Assembly (NCBI GenBank): GCA_012932295.1
Contig: JAAONU010000016.1
Span: forward strand, 20,117,530-20,181,529
DNA length: 64,000 bases
Source of the DNA: Cyclina sinensis
Lineage: Eukaryota; Mollusca; Bivalvia; Venerida; Veneridae
Reading direction: 5' to 3'
The position numbers and the translations under genes were made by a program. A model generated the notes under the pieces. The model did not search any database. It worked only from the letters and a program-made list of their open reading frames with translations, and had not been told where the DNA came from. Positions 23,229 through 35,939 of this stretch are shown in pieces. Position 1 is the first letter of the stretch, and each line of letters opens with the position of its first letter.

Positions 23229-24199
23229 TGATAACCCTTAAATGTTTCTACGGAGAGGTGCATGTCATAGGTTATCAATAAATGCATTTTTACAAGCAAA
23301 GCTATAGTTGCATTCAACCATCTGCGAAATTAACAGCGCATCTACCACAAATTTATCTGAAAGCAACAAAATATGAAGTTGATTTCACTAAAATTACTTT
23401 CACCATACTGTTTCCGTTATTTGAAAATGACATGATATAAAATGAATTCCATAGGGACCATTTAAAATTAAACGCAATTTCAGCTTATCTCTTCTAATTC
23501 ATCATCTAAAGTACCCTGCAACAATTATAGTTTTGGTTTTAATTTTGAATTAATCAAACTCTGTTCATTAAAGATTTTCAAACGCTTTTATTCAGTATAT
23601 ATTTTTAATGATGATGCTTCAGTGAGTATTTTCAATAAAAAACAATCTCTGTTATACTATTTTTAGATCAAGGCACTTTAAATAACGATATAGATATTTG
23701 CAATAATTAAAGGTGAATTAAAGTAGAATGTTTTGTTTTCTAAGCGTTTATATATAGTTTTGCTTTAATTTTATTATTTCATCATCCTTTCAATCAGTCT
23801 GTTCTTTTGATATTGCGGTAAAAGTCTGACACATATCGTGTCACTGAAATAGAAAACAGAACATAATAAATGTGCAATAATGCATTAATTTGCCGGATTT
23901 ATTTTAAAAATATGCTACAGCGGACATGAACCTTAATTAATCAACAGTTCTATACCTCAGTGAAATCCCTTTGCTGCGTTTGCAAGAGTTTTAAATTTCT
24001 TATCTGTCTTGAGAATGATTTATGTTACATAAATATTTATATAAGAGATAAAATTGCACCTAAGTACTGAAAATCATTTGCAAATTTCGTGCCCCATTAC
24101 TTTAGCTTTTTGACAAATTTCATCAACAGATGCACCTACAGGGAATCTGTCTTCAAGATACGTATCAAAAACGTTTATCTGTAAATATATCGTCTTGGT

Positions 24200-25622
24200 T
24201 TCTAGCTCACTTGAGCAGCTATTGTGATACCATCCATCGTCTGTTGTCAGTCGTCTACCACTTGCTTAAAACAGCATCACCTCTGAAAGATTGAAATTTG
24301 CATAATGTTCAGCCAAATTTGTTCATAGAATTTCATGCTCTGGTTGCTATGGCAACTTAACTGAAAAACTTAAAAATCTTCCTTTCAAAAACACCAGACC
24401 CAGAGCACAGGAATTCGGAGTATAGCAGTGTTTAAGAAATCTCTACAAAGGTTGTTCAGATTATGTCCATGGGTAAACTATTGGCCCGGCCCCAGGGCTA
24501 TTTCATATAGAAAAAAATATTTTCTTTGTAATCTCAGAACCGTGAGGATAGATAATCAATGTTGAGCGTTGCATAGAAGACATCTGCCAAGATTGATGAA
24601 ATTATTTCAACAGAAATCGTTGAAATCATGGACCTTCGATCAAAAATGACCCCCGCCCTTGGAGTCACCAGTTCCAACTAACATATCATTTTGTGTTCCT
24701 TTCCCAGCTTGGTCATCCTTAATTTACCTAATACTCGTATTATATATATATTATTATAAAAAATGTTCGTTCAAACCGTAATGCCGAGAGCTTAATATTT
24801 AGAATTAGCACGGTAGAGTGTTTTTTTCAAATCAAGGCCCTACCTTTGGATCCGTTATTTAAGATACTTTAATTTTCTCTACAACCGTAAAGCCCAAGCT
24901 TATTTTGTTTAAACAATTTTCTGCACATTCTTCTGTTCCAAAATTGTTCTAGTCATTGCAGCGGGTCAAAATCGAAACCGTACTGGAGTCAGTAATTTAA
25001 CAAAGGTTTTTTTTATTTCTTTATTAAACCATAAGGGTTAGTGCTCAGATATTTGATGTGGAGCATTCTCTAGTGGTTCTGTAACAAAGTGTTCAAACTA
25101 TAGCCCGCGGTTAAAAATGCCACCAGTTTCATGTGACATATATTGGAAAACAAAAAAGAGCTATGCCATGTCGGGATGAACCTCCGTATCGCACACATAA
25201 CATTTTTTTTACCTTCTTATCACCTTTACCTTGTCATGCTGACTTACTTGTTCTTGTAGAGACAGCATTGAAGTATTTGTATAATTTTGCATGTAGATTT
25301 CAATTTTGACCTTTGCAGACCATGACCTACTTTTTTTAAAGAAGATGTGAATGTGAAATTTAGACCATATGTACAGTTTTGCATGCACATTTAAACTTCA
25401 ACTTTACCTTGACCTATTGCTTTGTTTTCTAAGCTTCAGCGTTGAATTTGAACTACATTCATAATTTTTTCCTTGCACACTTTTACTTTTCAATTCAAGG
25501 AACTTGCCATTACGTGAACATATTTTAAGATGGCTGAGTATACTGCTCTTAAGTTAAATGTTTTCCATCAGCAAAAGCTTTGTTACTTAGGTGAGCGATA
25601 TAGGATCATCATGGCACTCTTG
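24200..25622 (+). mobile_element. 1.4-kb Helentron-type element, 'AGCTCAC...GGTGAGC' family
   Basis: The element starts TTCTAGCTCACTTGAGC and ends GGTGAGCGATATAGG...ATCATCATGGCACTCTTG before TTTT. CTCACTTGAG near the 5' end and CTTAGGTGAG near the 3' end form the inner inverted repeat. After it comes a decayed hairpin around ATCATCATGG; I recall relatives with a perfect GGGCCA/TGGCCC stem there. The 3' terminus is CTTG followed by T. The interior has CTTGACCT and CTTTGACC tracts and no coding frame. Size and termini fit a non-autonomous Helentron relative common in bivalves. Confidence 0.72.
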
Positions 25623-25664
25623 TTTTGGGAATAATACTGTCCGTATCTGACAATGCCTTATATC

Positions 25665-25835
25665 ATGTTGCTAATGGGGTCTTGTTTACCTCAGACTCTA
25701 TCGAATTCATATATCATATCCAATTTAACCTTATCTGATTGAGCGCTACAAAGTTTAAGATTTTCTCTTCGTGTATTGTAACAGCCTATATAAAAAGTAA
25801 GCCAAATATTGGCCCTGAGATCTTGTAAGTGATGA
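25665..25835 (+). repeat. Diverged duplication, second copy
   Basis: Counterpart of 22480-22680, in the same orientation. Confidence 0.7.
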
Positions 25836-28731
25836 TGTGAAACCAATCTAAAACAAAATCAGAGGAGAAACTAACCAGTTCCTTTTATGTTGCTAATTAA
25901 CTACACAAAGTAACACTATACAGACAATTCAAGTGTACATGTATTCGAGTGTTTAAGACGTCTTTTACTAAAAAAATATTGATTTGAATTTTTTCAAAAA
26001 TTGGTCTACAGAACATTTGCGTTTTGCGCGCCAATCTTACGGTAAAATTAATTAAAAAAGAACTTCAAACGGTGTAACTTCATTAATAATGAATAAAAGC
26101 TATCATCTCATGTTCCGTGAATGCTTTACTTAAACTAAAACTGGTCTGAAAATTACTGATGAATCATTTTATATCTGAATAAGAGGTAGAAAAAGAGAAA
26201 CCACAATAACTCATTTAAAGGCTTTTTGACGTCAGATTTACCATGTTGGACATTGGCCTGTGTAATGCAAGGTGTCAGTTACACGGTTTTGCAGTATTTT
26301 ACGGCAAACGCTATTGCTTAATTAATGTGTTAAATTTACATGATTCTCAGACTTAAAAGGGAAAAAAAAGAAACTTTGCCGAGTACAAATTCTGTTATTT
26401 TCAGCGTTTTCTGAATATTATATTTCGATGAACTAAAGAGTCAACATTAAATAATATAAACAAACGTTAACATCAGATGATTAATCACAAAATAATTGGA
26501 CTTCTAATTTGCAGCACGATTCACTCATGAATATTTATAAGTACTTAGAAAGCTGTGGTCAGTCGTTTGATATGTAAGTGAAATGGGGATATTATAAATC
26601 TCCGAAAGTGTAGTATTTATCTTTGAACTGTTATTCTGGAAAGTCATTTATCACAATCCAGTTTGACCATATATGGCATGGCGTAAACATGTTATCGATT
26701 TTTTTCTATAAATAATACAATTTGCGTAGAAACCTAGAAAGAAATGGTCTTTGTATGTTGTGAGATAAGTATGTTTGTTAGCAATGAACGTTGCCATAAA
26801 ATTAGAAACATTCCAAGCTCAGTCAAAGTAAATAAAACTATTTTTGTCAGTTTTGTGGTGTGACATGCCACGACGTGAAATTGTTCAATTGCCAGCAAAC
26901 ACAACTAAACATTCAGATAATTGGAGACACATTCCAGACTAATCATTGGTGAAGTTATTCGACGACAAAGATTGAGTTCTATTTTTTATACACAAAGTTT
27001 TCTAGTATCTCTCCTTTACAGATATGTTTCAATATTGATTCTCTAATGTGTTGTAAAATGACATCGAAAAAAAAAAACATGAACTTTTTTCTATATTTTC
27101 TGTAATTTTATGTCGTTATGGAAAGTTTCACGATGGACAAAACAGTAGTGAAAAAACATGGCTCATTTTTTAACGATAGGTTGACATATTTGTATTTCAT
27201 GATTATTGGTACGTTACTATTCATCTCTGGGCAGTAGATAGATTTATTACTGACCGTGCAATCTCGCTATAATTGCCAATCACGTATTGTTTCTCTCTGA
27301 ATTTCTATCCTGGGAGTTCTTGTACAAGAAAGCAATTTTGATCACAACTGATTTGGCCGAGCAAAAATTCAGTTTTCTTTCATAGTTCATATATGGCAGT
27401 CAGCTTAGAGCATGGTACAGGGTATATCACTGGACAAATCCTTTTAAGATTGTCTATGATGTATGTGTTTCCTTATAGATATTCAATGTACTTTCTTAAC
27501 CCGACAATAATATACTACATATATGAAACACTGTGAATCATTCAAAACTAGAAAAGAAAGTTTATGAAATCATTGACGGAAATATCTGTACCAATGCTAT
27601 ACAGAAATTTAGAATTGTTCCCTAAGCTTCAGATTTCGAATCTAGCCGTTTTGTAGACATCTCTATCATGTTGAATGTGACTGCTTTGTGATTTGAGAAG
27701 GAAAAACTAAGAGTAGCCTCTTTGTAGATGTTAGAACCGAGTAAACCAGCAAAATAGAGGAAAATGTATCGAACCTATTAATGTTAATGGATTGTTTATA
27801 TTTATGAAACTTCCGCTTATCTTAAATAAACAAATGCCGGTATTGCATGATCGGTAATTGTTTGTTTCTGTTACTGATGGATGGGGATCTGACAATGACA
27901 AATGGCGACCCCATTGCAATAATTGATTCAATTATGTAATAAACTTAACTATACTGAACCGAAAAAGAAACTGTCTTATTTTAAATGTGAATATTTCATA
28001 AATTTTGAATAATACGATCAAGAACAAAAGAATTCAGCTACTATAAATTGATTTAAATTGGTAAAAAATTTCAATTCCATTCGATTTCTAAAATGATCAT
28101 AGTTCGATTACAATGTTCGGTTATCATTAGCGCATGTGACCGAGCCTTGTTTAAAAATTGGAAAACTTCAGTAGATGAAAAATACAAAATCGGAATATTA
28201 CGGATTTGCTTGTGGTGACTTAATAGGTAAAATGAAGATCCGGCTGTACTGCTAGAGTCAGTTAATTAAATACGGTTCTTTAATAGAATACGGTCAGATA
28301 ATAAAATCTTTATGATCTTGATTCATAAATCTTTCTCCATTTCTATTTAAAATAACGTGTGGGTAAAAATGTGTCGTTTAATTTTTGTTCATCTGTTGTG
28401 GAAAAAAACAAACAAACAAAAAGAACAACAAGAAGAAGAAACGAAAAAAAAGTCCAAGAAAAGTTACAGAAAAAAAATATTTGAAGGGGGGAAATTGTTT
28501 ATGTATGATGTATTTGTACGGGCATATAAATTGCAAATAATAAGAAAACGAATCCAAGCTGATGGTTTAGTGGTCTAATAAGCTGTGTAATTATCAAATA
28601 ATTCGAAGTATTGTAACTATGCAGATTTTCGCAAAAATTTAAGTTTCGCTTACAAGGATAGACAAAACGTAGTAGATATTTATAATCATAAAACAGAAAA
28701 ACAGCAATAGTTATTGCTTTCTTATTCATTT
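25836..28731. other. Gene-free AT-rich stretch
   Basis: Only short frames without recognisable features were found. No repeat or RNA could be supported. Confidence 0.45.
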
Positions 28732-28869
28732 ACTGTTGTGCAAGTACTTCCTACGAGAAAACAAGTCTAGCTGTTAAACTGTTGTGCAAGTACTTCCTAC
28801 GAGAAAACAAGTCTAGCTGTTAAACTGTTGTGCAAGTACTTCCTAGGAGAAAACAAGTCTAGCTGTTAA
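28732..28869 (+). repeat. 46-bp tandem repeat, 3 copies
   Basis: Units start at 28732, 28778 and 28824. The first two are identical. The third differs by one base (CCTACGAG to CCTAGGAG), which creates an AvrII-type palindrome. This is a very recent amplification. Confidence 0.95.
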
Positions 28870-29092
28870 ATGTAAAACCTAACTTGATAAAGGCATGTAT
28901 AACAGTCCCTGTTTGTTCAAGACGATTGGGTTTTTTTATAACACACACTACATAACAAGCATTGCTGACTGAAGTTTGACCTTAAATTCTACTTTTTATA
29001 AATCTAAGTTACATCACTACATTCCAGTTCGTCGAATATTTGACATTACGTTATTACAGATCTTTAATAGATACTTGATTTTATTTTGCGTA

Positions 29093-29133
<41 letters not shown>

Positions 29134-31149
29134 CATCATCATTATTATTGCATATACAGCCTAGACATAATCTAATGTCTGTTTCAGGAACACACAAATG
29201 TCTGCATTTTCAGTATAATCGAGGTACCATAAGTTTGCTATGGCACAATGGTTGAACACAAAGCAAGCATTTCTCTTTTTTCTGTACACTCGTGTGATTT
29301 TAACGTAATAACCCATGTCAAAACAAAAAGTGAATAACGGAACGAAAGTTGCAACGTAAATGTAATCTATATGGATTTCTTTCTTAATATGTCACTGTCA
29401 AGTTTTTCCTACAAAATCACATTCCAGACAAAAGTAGATTATACACTTGGGATTCTTTTCAGATGCTTCTTGTATTTATCTTATTCAGTGTTGTCTGTTT
29501 ATAACAAAAGTTCTGTTAGATAAATGCTCAGCTCTCCTTGATTCGAAAACGAAATTGAGAGATCCTTCAACGTTTCTTAAAACGTCGTATGTTGTAAGAA
29601 TCTCTGTAGATCTGTGTATGGTTTTTATTAAGAGCTGTGTATTCATCAGTCTTACAGAATGTTTCTTGCTAGGTATTCATGAATTAAATCAATTTAATTA
29701 TTTGTCGTATTCTCCCTTCTTTCATGGGCATTTTTACTCAGTTAACTAGTTTTTTCAGTTGTTTAGTCACCAACTTATGTATAATTAGCAACTCCTCCTT
29801 TTGTAATTGGTATTTACTATTGCACTTCTTAAATATCTATTTTCAGGAGTCTTGGAAAAATGAATCTTAAACTTTTAGGTCTTAGGCCCGTAGGGACCTC
29901 TTTAAGGATAATAATTTCATTATAAGGGATTGCAAAAACGTCTTGATTTATAAACCTCTCCTTTCGTCAACAGCGTACGATGCAAAAATAGATTTTCTCA
30001 GAAATATTTACGGATGTAATCAAGGATTTATTATAGAGTGTTGCCAATCCCAATTGCCGTTTTAACGGTGCGAATCTATATCTGTCAGTACAGAAGAACT
30101 TGGAACATAAGGACTAACGCTCTGTATGATTGAGCTTAGCAGCAATTAGTTCAGATGATTAATATGACTTAAAACTATGATAAAATAAAACTAAAATAAA
30201 AAAGTGGTTGATACATGTGACTGGCCTCCGTTAACATAGTCCGGTGGGTCAAATTAAAATTGACAGATTGTTTGTTTACTTTTTATGTCAATAAAGCGCT
30301 TCTTTTAAAATAACTCGGACATTTTTTACCAATTTGCATGAGAAAAAATATTAACACATCTTTTAACACCTGTTGGTAGCGATTGTTCCCCTTCTAAATG
30401 TTCTTGAAGTATGATGCCTTTTTATGGCCAGAAACATGCAGTGCTTTACAGATATTTTGTCTAAAAAAACTTATTTGTTCTTATGAAGCCTAAATAAACA
30501 AGCACGTTAAACATTTTTCTCATATCAGGACTTTTTCAGAAGTTAAAAAGTTTCGTATTTATTTATATTATTCAACTACAAATGGTAATAACTCTGTATT
30601 TCTATCCAAATTTTGATCAGACAAATATTTACTGTTTACGTGGACAGAATAAGCTTGAATAAGTGCCGACAGAATTTGGTTAAATGTGGCAACTTTGTTT
30701 CTCGGTTAATAGATTCTGACCTTGTTTCGCCCTGAATAAAAGGTTGACATGTTACAAGTTAATTTGGAAATCGCCTCAGACTTATTAGGGTACAGAATGG
30801 AGGAGGTTATGTAATTTGCAGTAAATATTGGTAAAAACAGTGACTTCTATCAGTCAGTTGGTTTATTTGGTTTTTCTCAGAATAATTTCAAAATTTTCCG
30901 TCGTCTTAATAAAAAATAATGTAATTTTCCCTCAGGTGTTTTTTTTTTTTCAAATGAACTTTTCCACATGGAAAGAGTTGTATCAGAAACAAATTTCCAT
31001 TCGAGTAAAGGGAATTTCCATGCATACGTCAAAGCATACATTTGCCCATGAGTCAGTTATTCTAGTCATTCAAAGTCGGTCTAAATGTTTATTGTTATCT
31101 ATCTGTCTAATCTTATTTATCGTCGGTACCGGTTGCCCATTTGACTGAC
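28870..31149. other. Gene-free AT-rich stretch
   Basis: Apart from the ATT microsatellite, no supported feature was found. The 100- and 106-codon frames here (29447 and 30828, plus strand) lack recognisable motifs. Confidence 0.45.
29092..29150 (+). repeat. (ATT)n microsatellite
   Basis: About 19 trinucleotides, with a short ATC interruption near the 3' end. Confidence 0.9.
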
Positions 31150-31376
31150 GCCCCCTGAAGAGATTAGTTATTTTATGTTGTGGAGGTAGTGCAAGATACA
31201 GAAGGCATCCCATTCCAGAGACACCCCTGGTTCTTTTGCATGCTCAGTGTATAGCACTGATGCATGGGATCTTGGTTAAACGTCTCATCAGTAATGTTAG
31301 TGGTGGAGCGGGGGATCGAACTCGGGACCCCTTGTTTACAAGTCCAGCGCGTTACCACTGGACTACACCCGCTCTG
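31150..31376 (-). mobile_element. tRNA-Thr-like SINE
   Basis: On the minus strand the head (31376 to about 31305) is clearly tRNA-derived. It has an A box TAGTCCAGTGG (31355-31365 on plus), a loop CTTGTAA with anticodon TGT (Thr), and a B box GAGTTCGATCC (31313-31323). The anticodon stem is broken at two pairs, so it is not a working tRNA. About 150 bp of non-tRNA body follows. The 3' end and target duplication could not be fixed; a border near 31150 is approximate. Confidence 0.75.
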
Positions 31377-31385
31377 CAGAAAGAA

Positions 31386-33226
31386 AATAGTTGCTGCAAA
31401 TCTCACGTTTTTAAGATATTGATTAGAACAATACGTTTGCTTTCCATATTCTTGTCATTATTAACATAATTATTGTTGATATTTCTTGTACTAAGGAAAA
31501 CGAGATTATTATGACACCTATATAACTGTACCTTTTTAGTCCAATTTTTCTTAAAGATAGATACATATACCTTTTTAAAGTAGTTTTTCGTGAAATTTTG
31601 ATAAAATAAAAAGAACCAGTCTACTTAAGAATATCACAGGAACATTAGTTAACAATTCATCAGGTGTGAGATGTCAGCAAAAAAATCGTGAACAAATATA
31701 CTTTCTGTTTGGTAAGAAGACTTTGGTGATAATAAATGCGACATGTTTATAAGAATCTGTTTCTCTAACATTATGCTCCGCATTGTAAAATTACTTCAAA
31801 TCGCAAACCCTTAACGGCGGACGCAGGGGAGGTAATCATGGAGGTACTAATTTCTCGAACGGTCTTTAGAAAGCACCAGATTTTCAAAAAAGTATGTTCT
31901 TCGTCAATAAACAGATCTCAGCTTCAGGCCATAGCATACATTTGTCATTGGGTCTGTTTATTTCTTCAATCTGTAACTCTTAATTTTCGTTGTCTAATTT
32001 CTTTCTAAAACCTATTTGTCCAAATATTTGGAAAGCACCACATGACTCGTATGCCCATAGCAATAAGAAGATATCAAAGTAGAACTTTTTTGTGTCAAGT
32101 GAAACTTTATATAATATAAAAATCTAAGTATTTTTTTACATGTACAGTTCTTTTTGACTGAAAGTCAGTCGTGTGCTGAAGAAAATTTTTATGCGTATTC
32201 TGACTGATCCTAATTTTATCAACTTCAAAATTCTAATTTAAAATTGACTGATCGCATTTTGAAATTTACTTCAATTTTTCTATTTAAGTTAAAACGATTT
32301 TACTTGCTACTGAATACAAATTTCTAATATTAAATTACGATGATTCCGTTCGATGTTTCACTTATCTCAAGAGTCTGTTTCATTTCTTTAAATCTACGTG
32401 CCGTAAAAAAGGCTTGTTTAATACATTTTATTATTTAATAAAAGTATGTTTATTCTTAAAACTATTATTGTATAACTTGCATTTCAGATTTTTGTCTACG
32501 CCTTTACAGTACCAATAAGTCTTGAAACATTTGTAATCATTCTCAAGAAAATGTTAAAGGTTATTTTTTTTCCTTTTTGATTTGTCATTTGTTACTTTAT
32601 CAAACTGTTCCCAGCAGGAAAACTACGGGATGCTAAACAACTAATCCAAGGTTTTCATAGGATGAAAAATGTATATTGCTTGATTATACCCTCTGCTGTG
32701 TAATTTAGTGTTATTTCTTCACACCCTCTGGAAAATAAAGCTACATCACGGGTTCACTGAAACCTAATTTGATATATATATCAAGTTTTCCGGAAAGTAA
32801 TAATTTACCGCCTATTGTACAACACTGTTCATAAACAAAAATATATTGTGATATCTATTCCTGTAACACTGAAAATTTGTTAAAAATAGTTTAAAATTCA
32901 CAGTATTTTTTTTGGTTGCCTTGTCTTTTCTTTTCACGAATTGTTGAACCAAGACAATAAACTCAGTGATCGAGGGATACATACCTATGTACACACCGTT
33001 CAATCAGGTTTGCGAACGGCCGACAGCTGTGTACATGTCGATTTTTTGGTGCAGGTGAGTATTTGCCTGATTACTATACGTTCCCAAAAGGTCATGGTAT
33101 TACCAGTTGTTCAAGAACCCATATGTTTTTAACACCTTTTGCAATATTGACCAGACAAATATTGTCTAAAGGGGCTCACAACGGAAAATACATCATTCAC
33201 TTGGGAAACACAGTTTTTATGAGAGA
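31386..33226. other. Gene-free AT-rich stretch
   Basis: No gene was found. Part of this region (about 32520-32960) shows patchy likeness to 43370-43790, described in the findings. Confidence 0.4.
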
Positions 33227-33816
33227 CTAGAACTCCGCGAGTCGGACGTGTCGCCTGACGATAGCATAACAATTATTTCACTTTTTATGGCATGTGAATT
33301 TACAGGCCCCGGACAAAAATAAATGCGAAAAATTACAAAGGGCAATTACTCAAAAAATTATGCAAAAGAGAGTTATGGTTCTTGGGCAGTGCACTTTTTC
33401 ACATTGAAATCTATTCACCTATGAAGTTTCAAGTTCATATCTTTAATACCTTTTAAGTTATGCCCCGGAAAAGAATTAAATATTGAAGATAACAAAGGGC
33501 AATAACTCAAAAAGTGTGAAAAATAGAGTTATGGTTCTTTGGCATTGCACCTTCCCACAACGAGGTCTATTCACCTATGAAATTTCAAGTTGATATCTCC
33601 AATACCTTTTGAGTTATGCACCGGACAAGAATTAAGTATGAAAAATGGCAATAAGTCAAAAATTATGCGAAAGAGAGTTAAGGTTTTTTGGCACTGCACC
33701 TCTACAATGAAATTTATTCACCTAGTACGAAGTTTTAAGTGAATAACTCCAGTACTTTTAGAGTTATGCCCCGGCCAAGCAAAATGGGACACCGCCGACT
33801 ATAGTCAGGCGACTAA
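33227..33816 (-). mobile_element. Helentron-type element with 156-bp tandem core (TTAGTCGCC...TTCTAG)
   Basis: Read on the minus strand it starts TTAGTCGCCTGACTATAG. Near the 3' end it has CTATCGTCAGGCGAC (the inverted partner), then a small hairpin TCCG/CGGA and the terminus GTTCTAG followed by T. The core holds three diverged units; the word GCCCCGG or a variant occurs at 33306, 33462, 33618 and 33768, giving steps of 156, 156 and 150 bp. It is non-coding. The terminus is the same GTTCTAG|T as the 40431-42161 element although the cores differ. Confidence 0.75.
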
Positions 33817-33849
33817 AAAACTGCTTTCAGAACTGTTATAACAATGTTA

Positions 33850-34285
33850 TTAGCCCGACTATTCGAAGAATAAGGAAGGCTATAGTTCTCGCCCTGGCGT
33901 CGGCGTAGGTTCAGGTTAAAGTTTTTCGGCAAGGTAACATTATTCACCTAACCATTGCAGATATAGCCCTGAAACTTACAATTCTTGTTTACCATCAAGA
34001 GCTTACTCTGTAATCAAGAGGAGGTAACTGTTTCCAGCATTTTGTGTGAATTATGGCCCCTTTTTGACTTAGAAATTTGGTTAAAGTTTTTCGGCAAGGT
34101 AGCACTAGTCACCCTTCCCTTGCAGATTAACTTAAAACATTTTTTTATCATCATGGCTTTAGACTGCCACAAGAGGAGGTAACTTAATCAAGGATTTTGT
34201 GTGAATTTTGAGTTTATAAGTTTTTATAACCTTTTAGTGTCAAGTAATGAGAATAGTCGAGCGCGCTGTCCTACGACAGCTCTTG
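33850..34285 (+). mobile_element. Helentron-type element (TTAGCCCGACTATTC...CTTG)
   Basis: The 5' end TTAGCCCGACTATTC is mirrored by GAATAGTCG near the 3' end. A hairpin GCTGTC-CTAC-GACAGC follows, then TCTTG. Two core units start with GTTAAAGTTTTTCGGCAAGG at 33915 and 34080, a 165-bp step. It is non-coding and lies 33 bp from the previous element in the opposite orientation. Confidence 0.75.
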
Positions 34286-35846
34286 CTTTTTACTGGTATA
34301 TGTTTTGCAAAGGTAAGGTCCACAGCTGCCCTACAATTTGATGTGATTTACAGTTGAACGTTCAAAAATGAAAATCTTTACCATGAGCAGAGGCAACATT
34401 TTGAATGAAAGCTAATTGTAAAAGTTTGTTTCAATATCACTACACTCTGAGTAAAAACTATTTGCCGTTGTTTTACAAAAATAATCAGTAAACATATATC
34501 ATTATAATGTGTAGACATGCTTGTCTTTGGTTAATTTGTGAAATTTGTTTACATAGCAAACCATATATGTCCCTGTTAACCAGGAAATGATATTTTGAAT
34601 TTACGTTTATATATTCTTGTGATAATACAAAAGGGTAACAGTTGGGTACTGTCAGAATATTAAAGTACTCAATTATGGAATATTTTTCATCATGGTAAAT
34701 CCAAAGGTCTCCTAGGAAAAAAGGAATCCCCTTAAAATACCATTAAATGAGTGTAAATTGTAATTGTAAAAGATCACGACTTTCTGTGTAAGAAATTAAT
34801 TTTCTCCAGTATCTTTCCAATATCCAGTGTCATGTTTCTTTTCGTGGTTTGATAGTTAAAACCGTCGTATGAATCTAAGAATTATATGTTGTGTAACAAT
34901 ATCCTTTATAGAGCAAACAATTTTCTTTCTGTCGAGAAAAATATAGTACATTGTCATTTCCCCTGCCAAAATCTATCACAGTGCTTCAAATGTTAACTGT
35001 AGTTAAGATAAGACAGAGTAGTGAGGCCTGACAATTTCATCAAACACTTTTTTTACGAGACAGCTCTTTACTCCGCTTGTCATGTGTATCTATTTTTGTA
35101 GAATTCAAATTTTATCCTTTTGTGTAATCATACTTATGACGTTATAAAACAATTTCTAGTATATTTGTCTGGTTTATTCTGCATTCTAAGGCCTCACAGA
35201 AGTCATAAAAATGTACTTTCGTATCAATCTATTCTTATCCAGTATTCTATTTCCAATAACAATATGAACTTTATTCAATAATATAGGAATCCTTGTGTAA
35301 CTCGCTCTCTAGAATTCTAAAGGGACAGATAATAAAGATGTATAATACAGTTATGTAAATTGCACTTTTCCAAAAATAATTTACTGAGTGACGTATGGAA
35401 TAAACTAACACATAAATCTGTACATTAATATTCATCCCACACACCAAGTTCTCTGTTTCTCTAGTTTGACATACAGAAAGGTATGCTGGCAGACGGACGG
35501 ACTGACAAACAGAATAATCAGATAACCGTTGATGAAATTTATTGAAATAGGCTCATGTAGAAATCAAAGAAAGTAAAAATCTCTAAATTAAACATGAAGA
35601 AATCCTCAGAATATGGACCGTGAAGTTAAGAAAAACTGACTTACTCTTGAAAAGACCAAAATAAGACTTACGCAACACAAACGTCGAACATACTATACTC
35701 AGTGACGTTTTTAAAATGGTCAGTTAATATTTACTGTTAGGATGGCATGGCTTATTTTAGAGTAACAAGAAACAGTTTGTGATCGGTATGTGTAAAAAAA
35801 GGTAAGTTGCTGTTATAAGAGAACAACACATGTCATAAATCAAGAT
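34286..35846. other. Gene-free AT-rich stretch
   Basis: No supported feature. A short GACAGACGGACGGACTGAC run near 35490 resembles the GTCC runs of the short elements and may be a fragment. Confidence 0.45.
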
Positions 35847-35932
35847 CATGGTCATAACATTGTATGATTTATGATCAAGACATTGTATTCATGGTCAAAA
35901 CATTGTATGATTTATAGTCAATCTTTTCCTAT
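35847..35932 (+). repeat. 43-bp tandem repeat, 2 copies
   Basis: CATGGTCA followed by AACATTGTATGATTTAT occurs at 35847 and 35890 with a few differences. Confidence 0.75.
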
Positions 35933-35939
35933 GAAACCA

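Larger units (their letters stand above)
21541..24199. other. Non-coding stretch with a tandem duplication and a paralogous block
   Basis: No gene was found. Two features are listed separately: the 77-bp tandem duplication (23075-23228) and a block (22480-22680) repeated at 25665-25835. Near 22886-22915 the word TTACGTAATTT occurs twice in close succession. Confidence 0.45.

Noticed and set aside
28732..28869. CRISPR-like repeat-spacer array
   Set aside because: The three units are directly adjacent with no unique spacers, and the DNA is clearly eukaryotic.
29092..29150. Poly-isoleucine stretch in a short frame
   Set aside because: This is a translated ATT microsatellite, not a protein feature.
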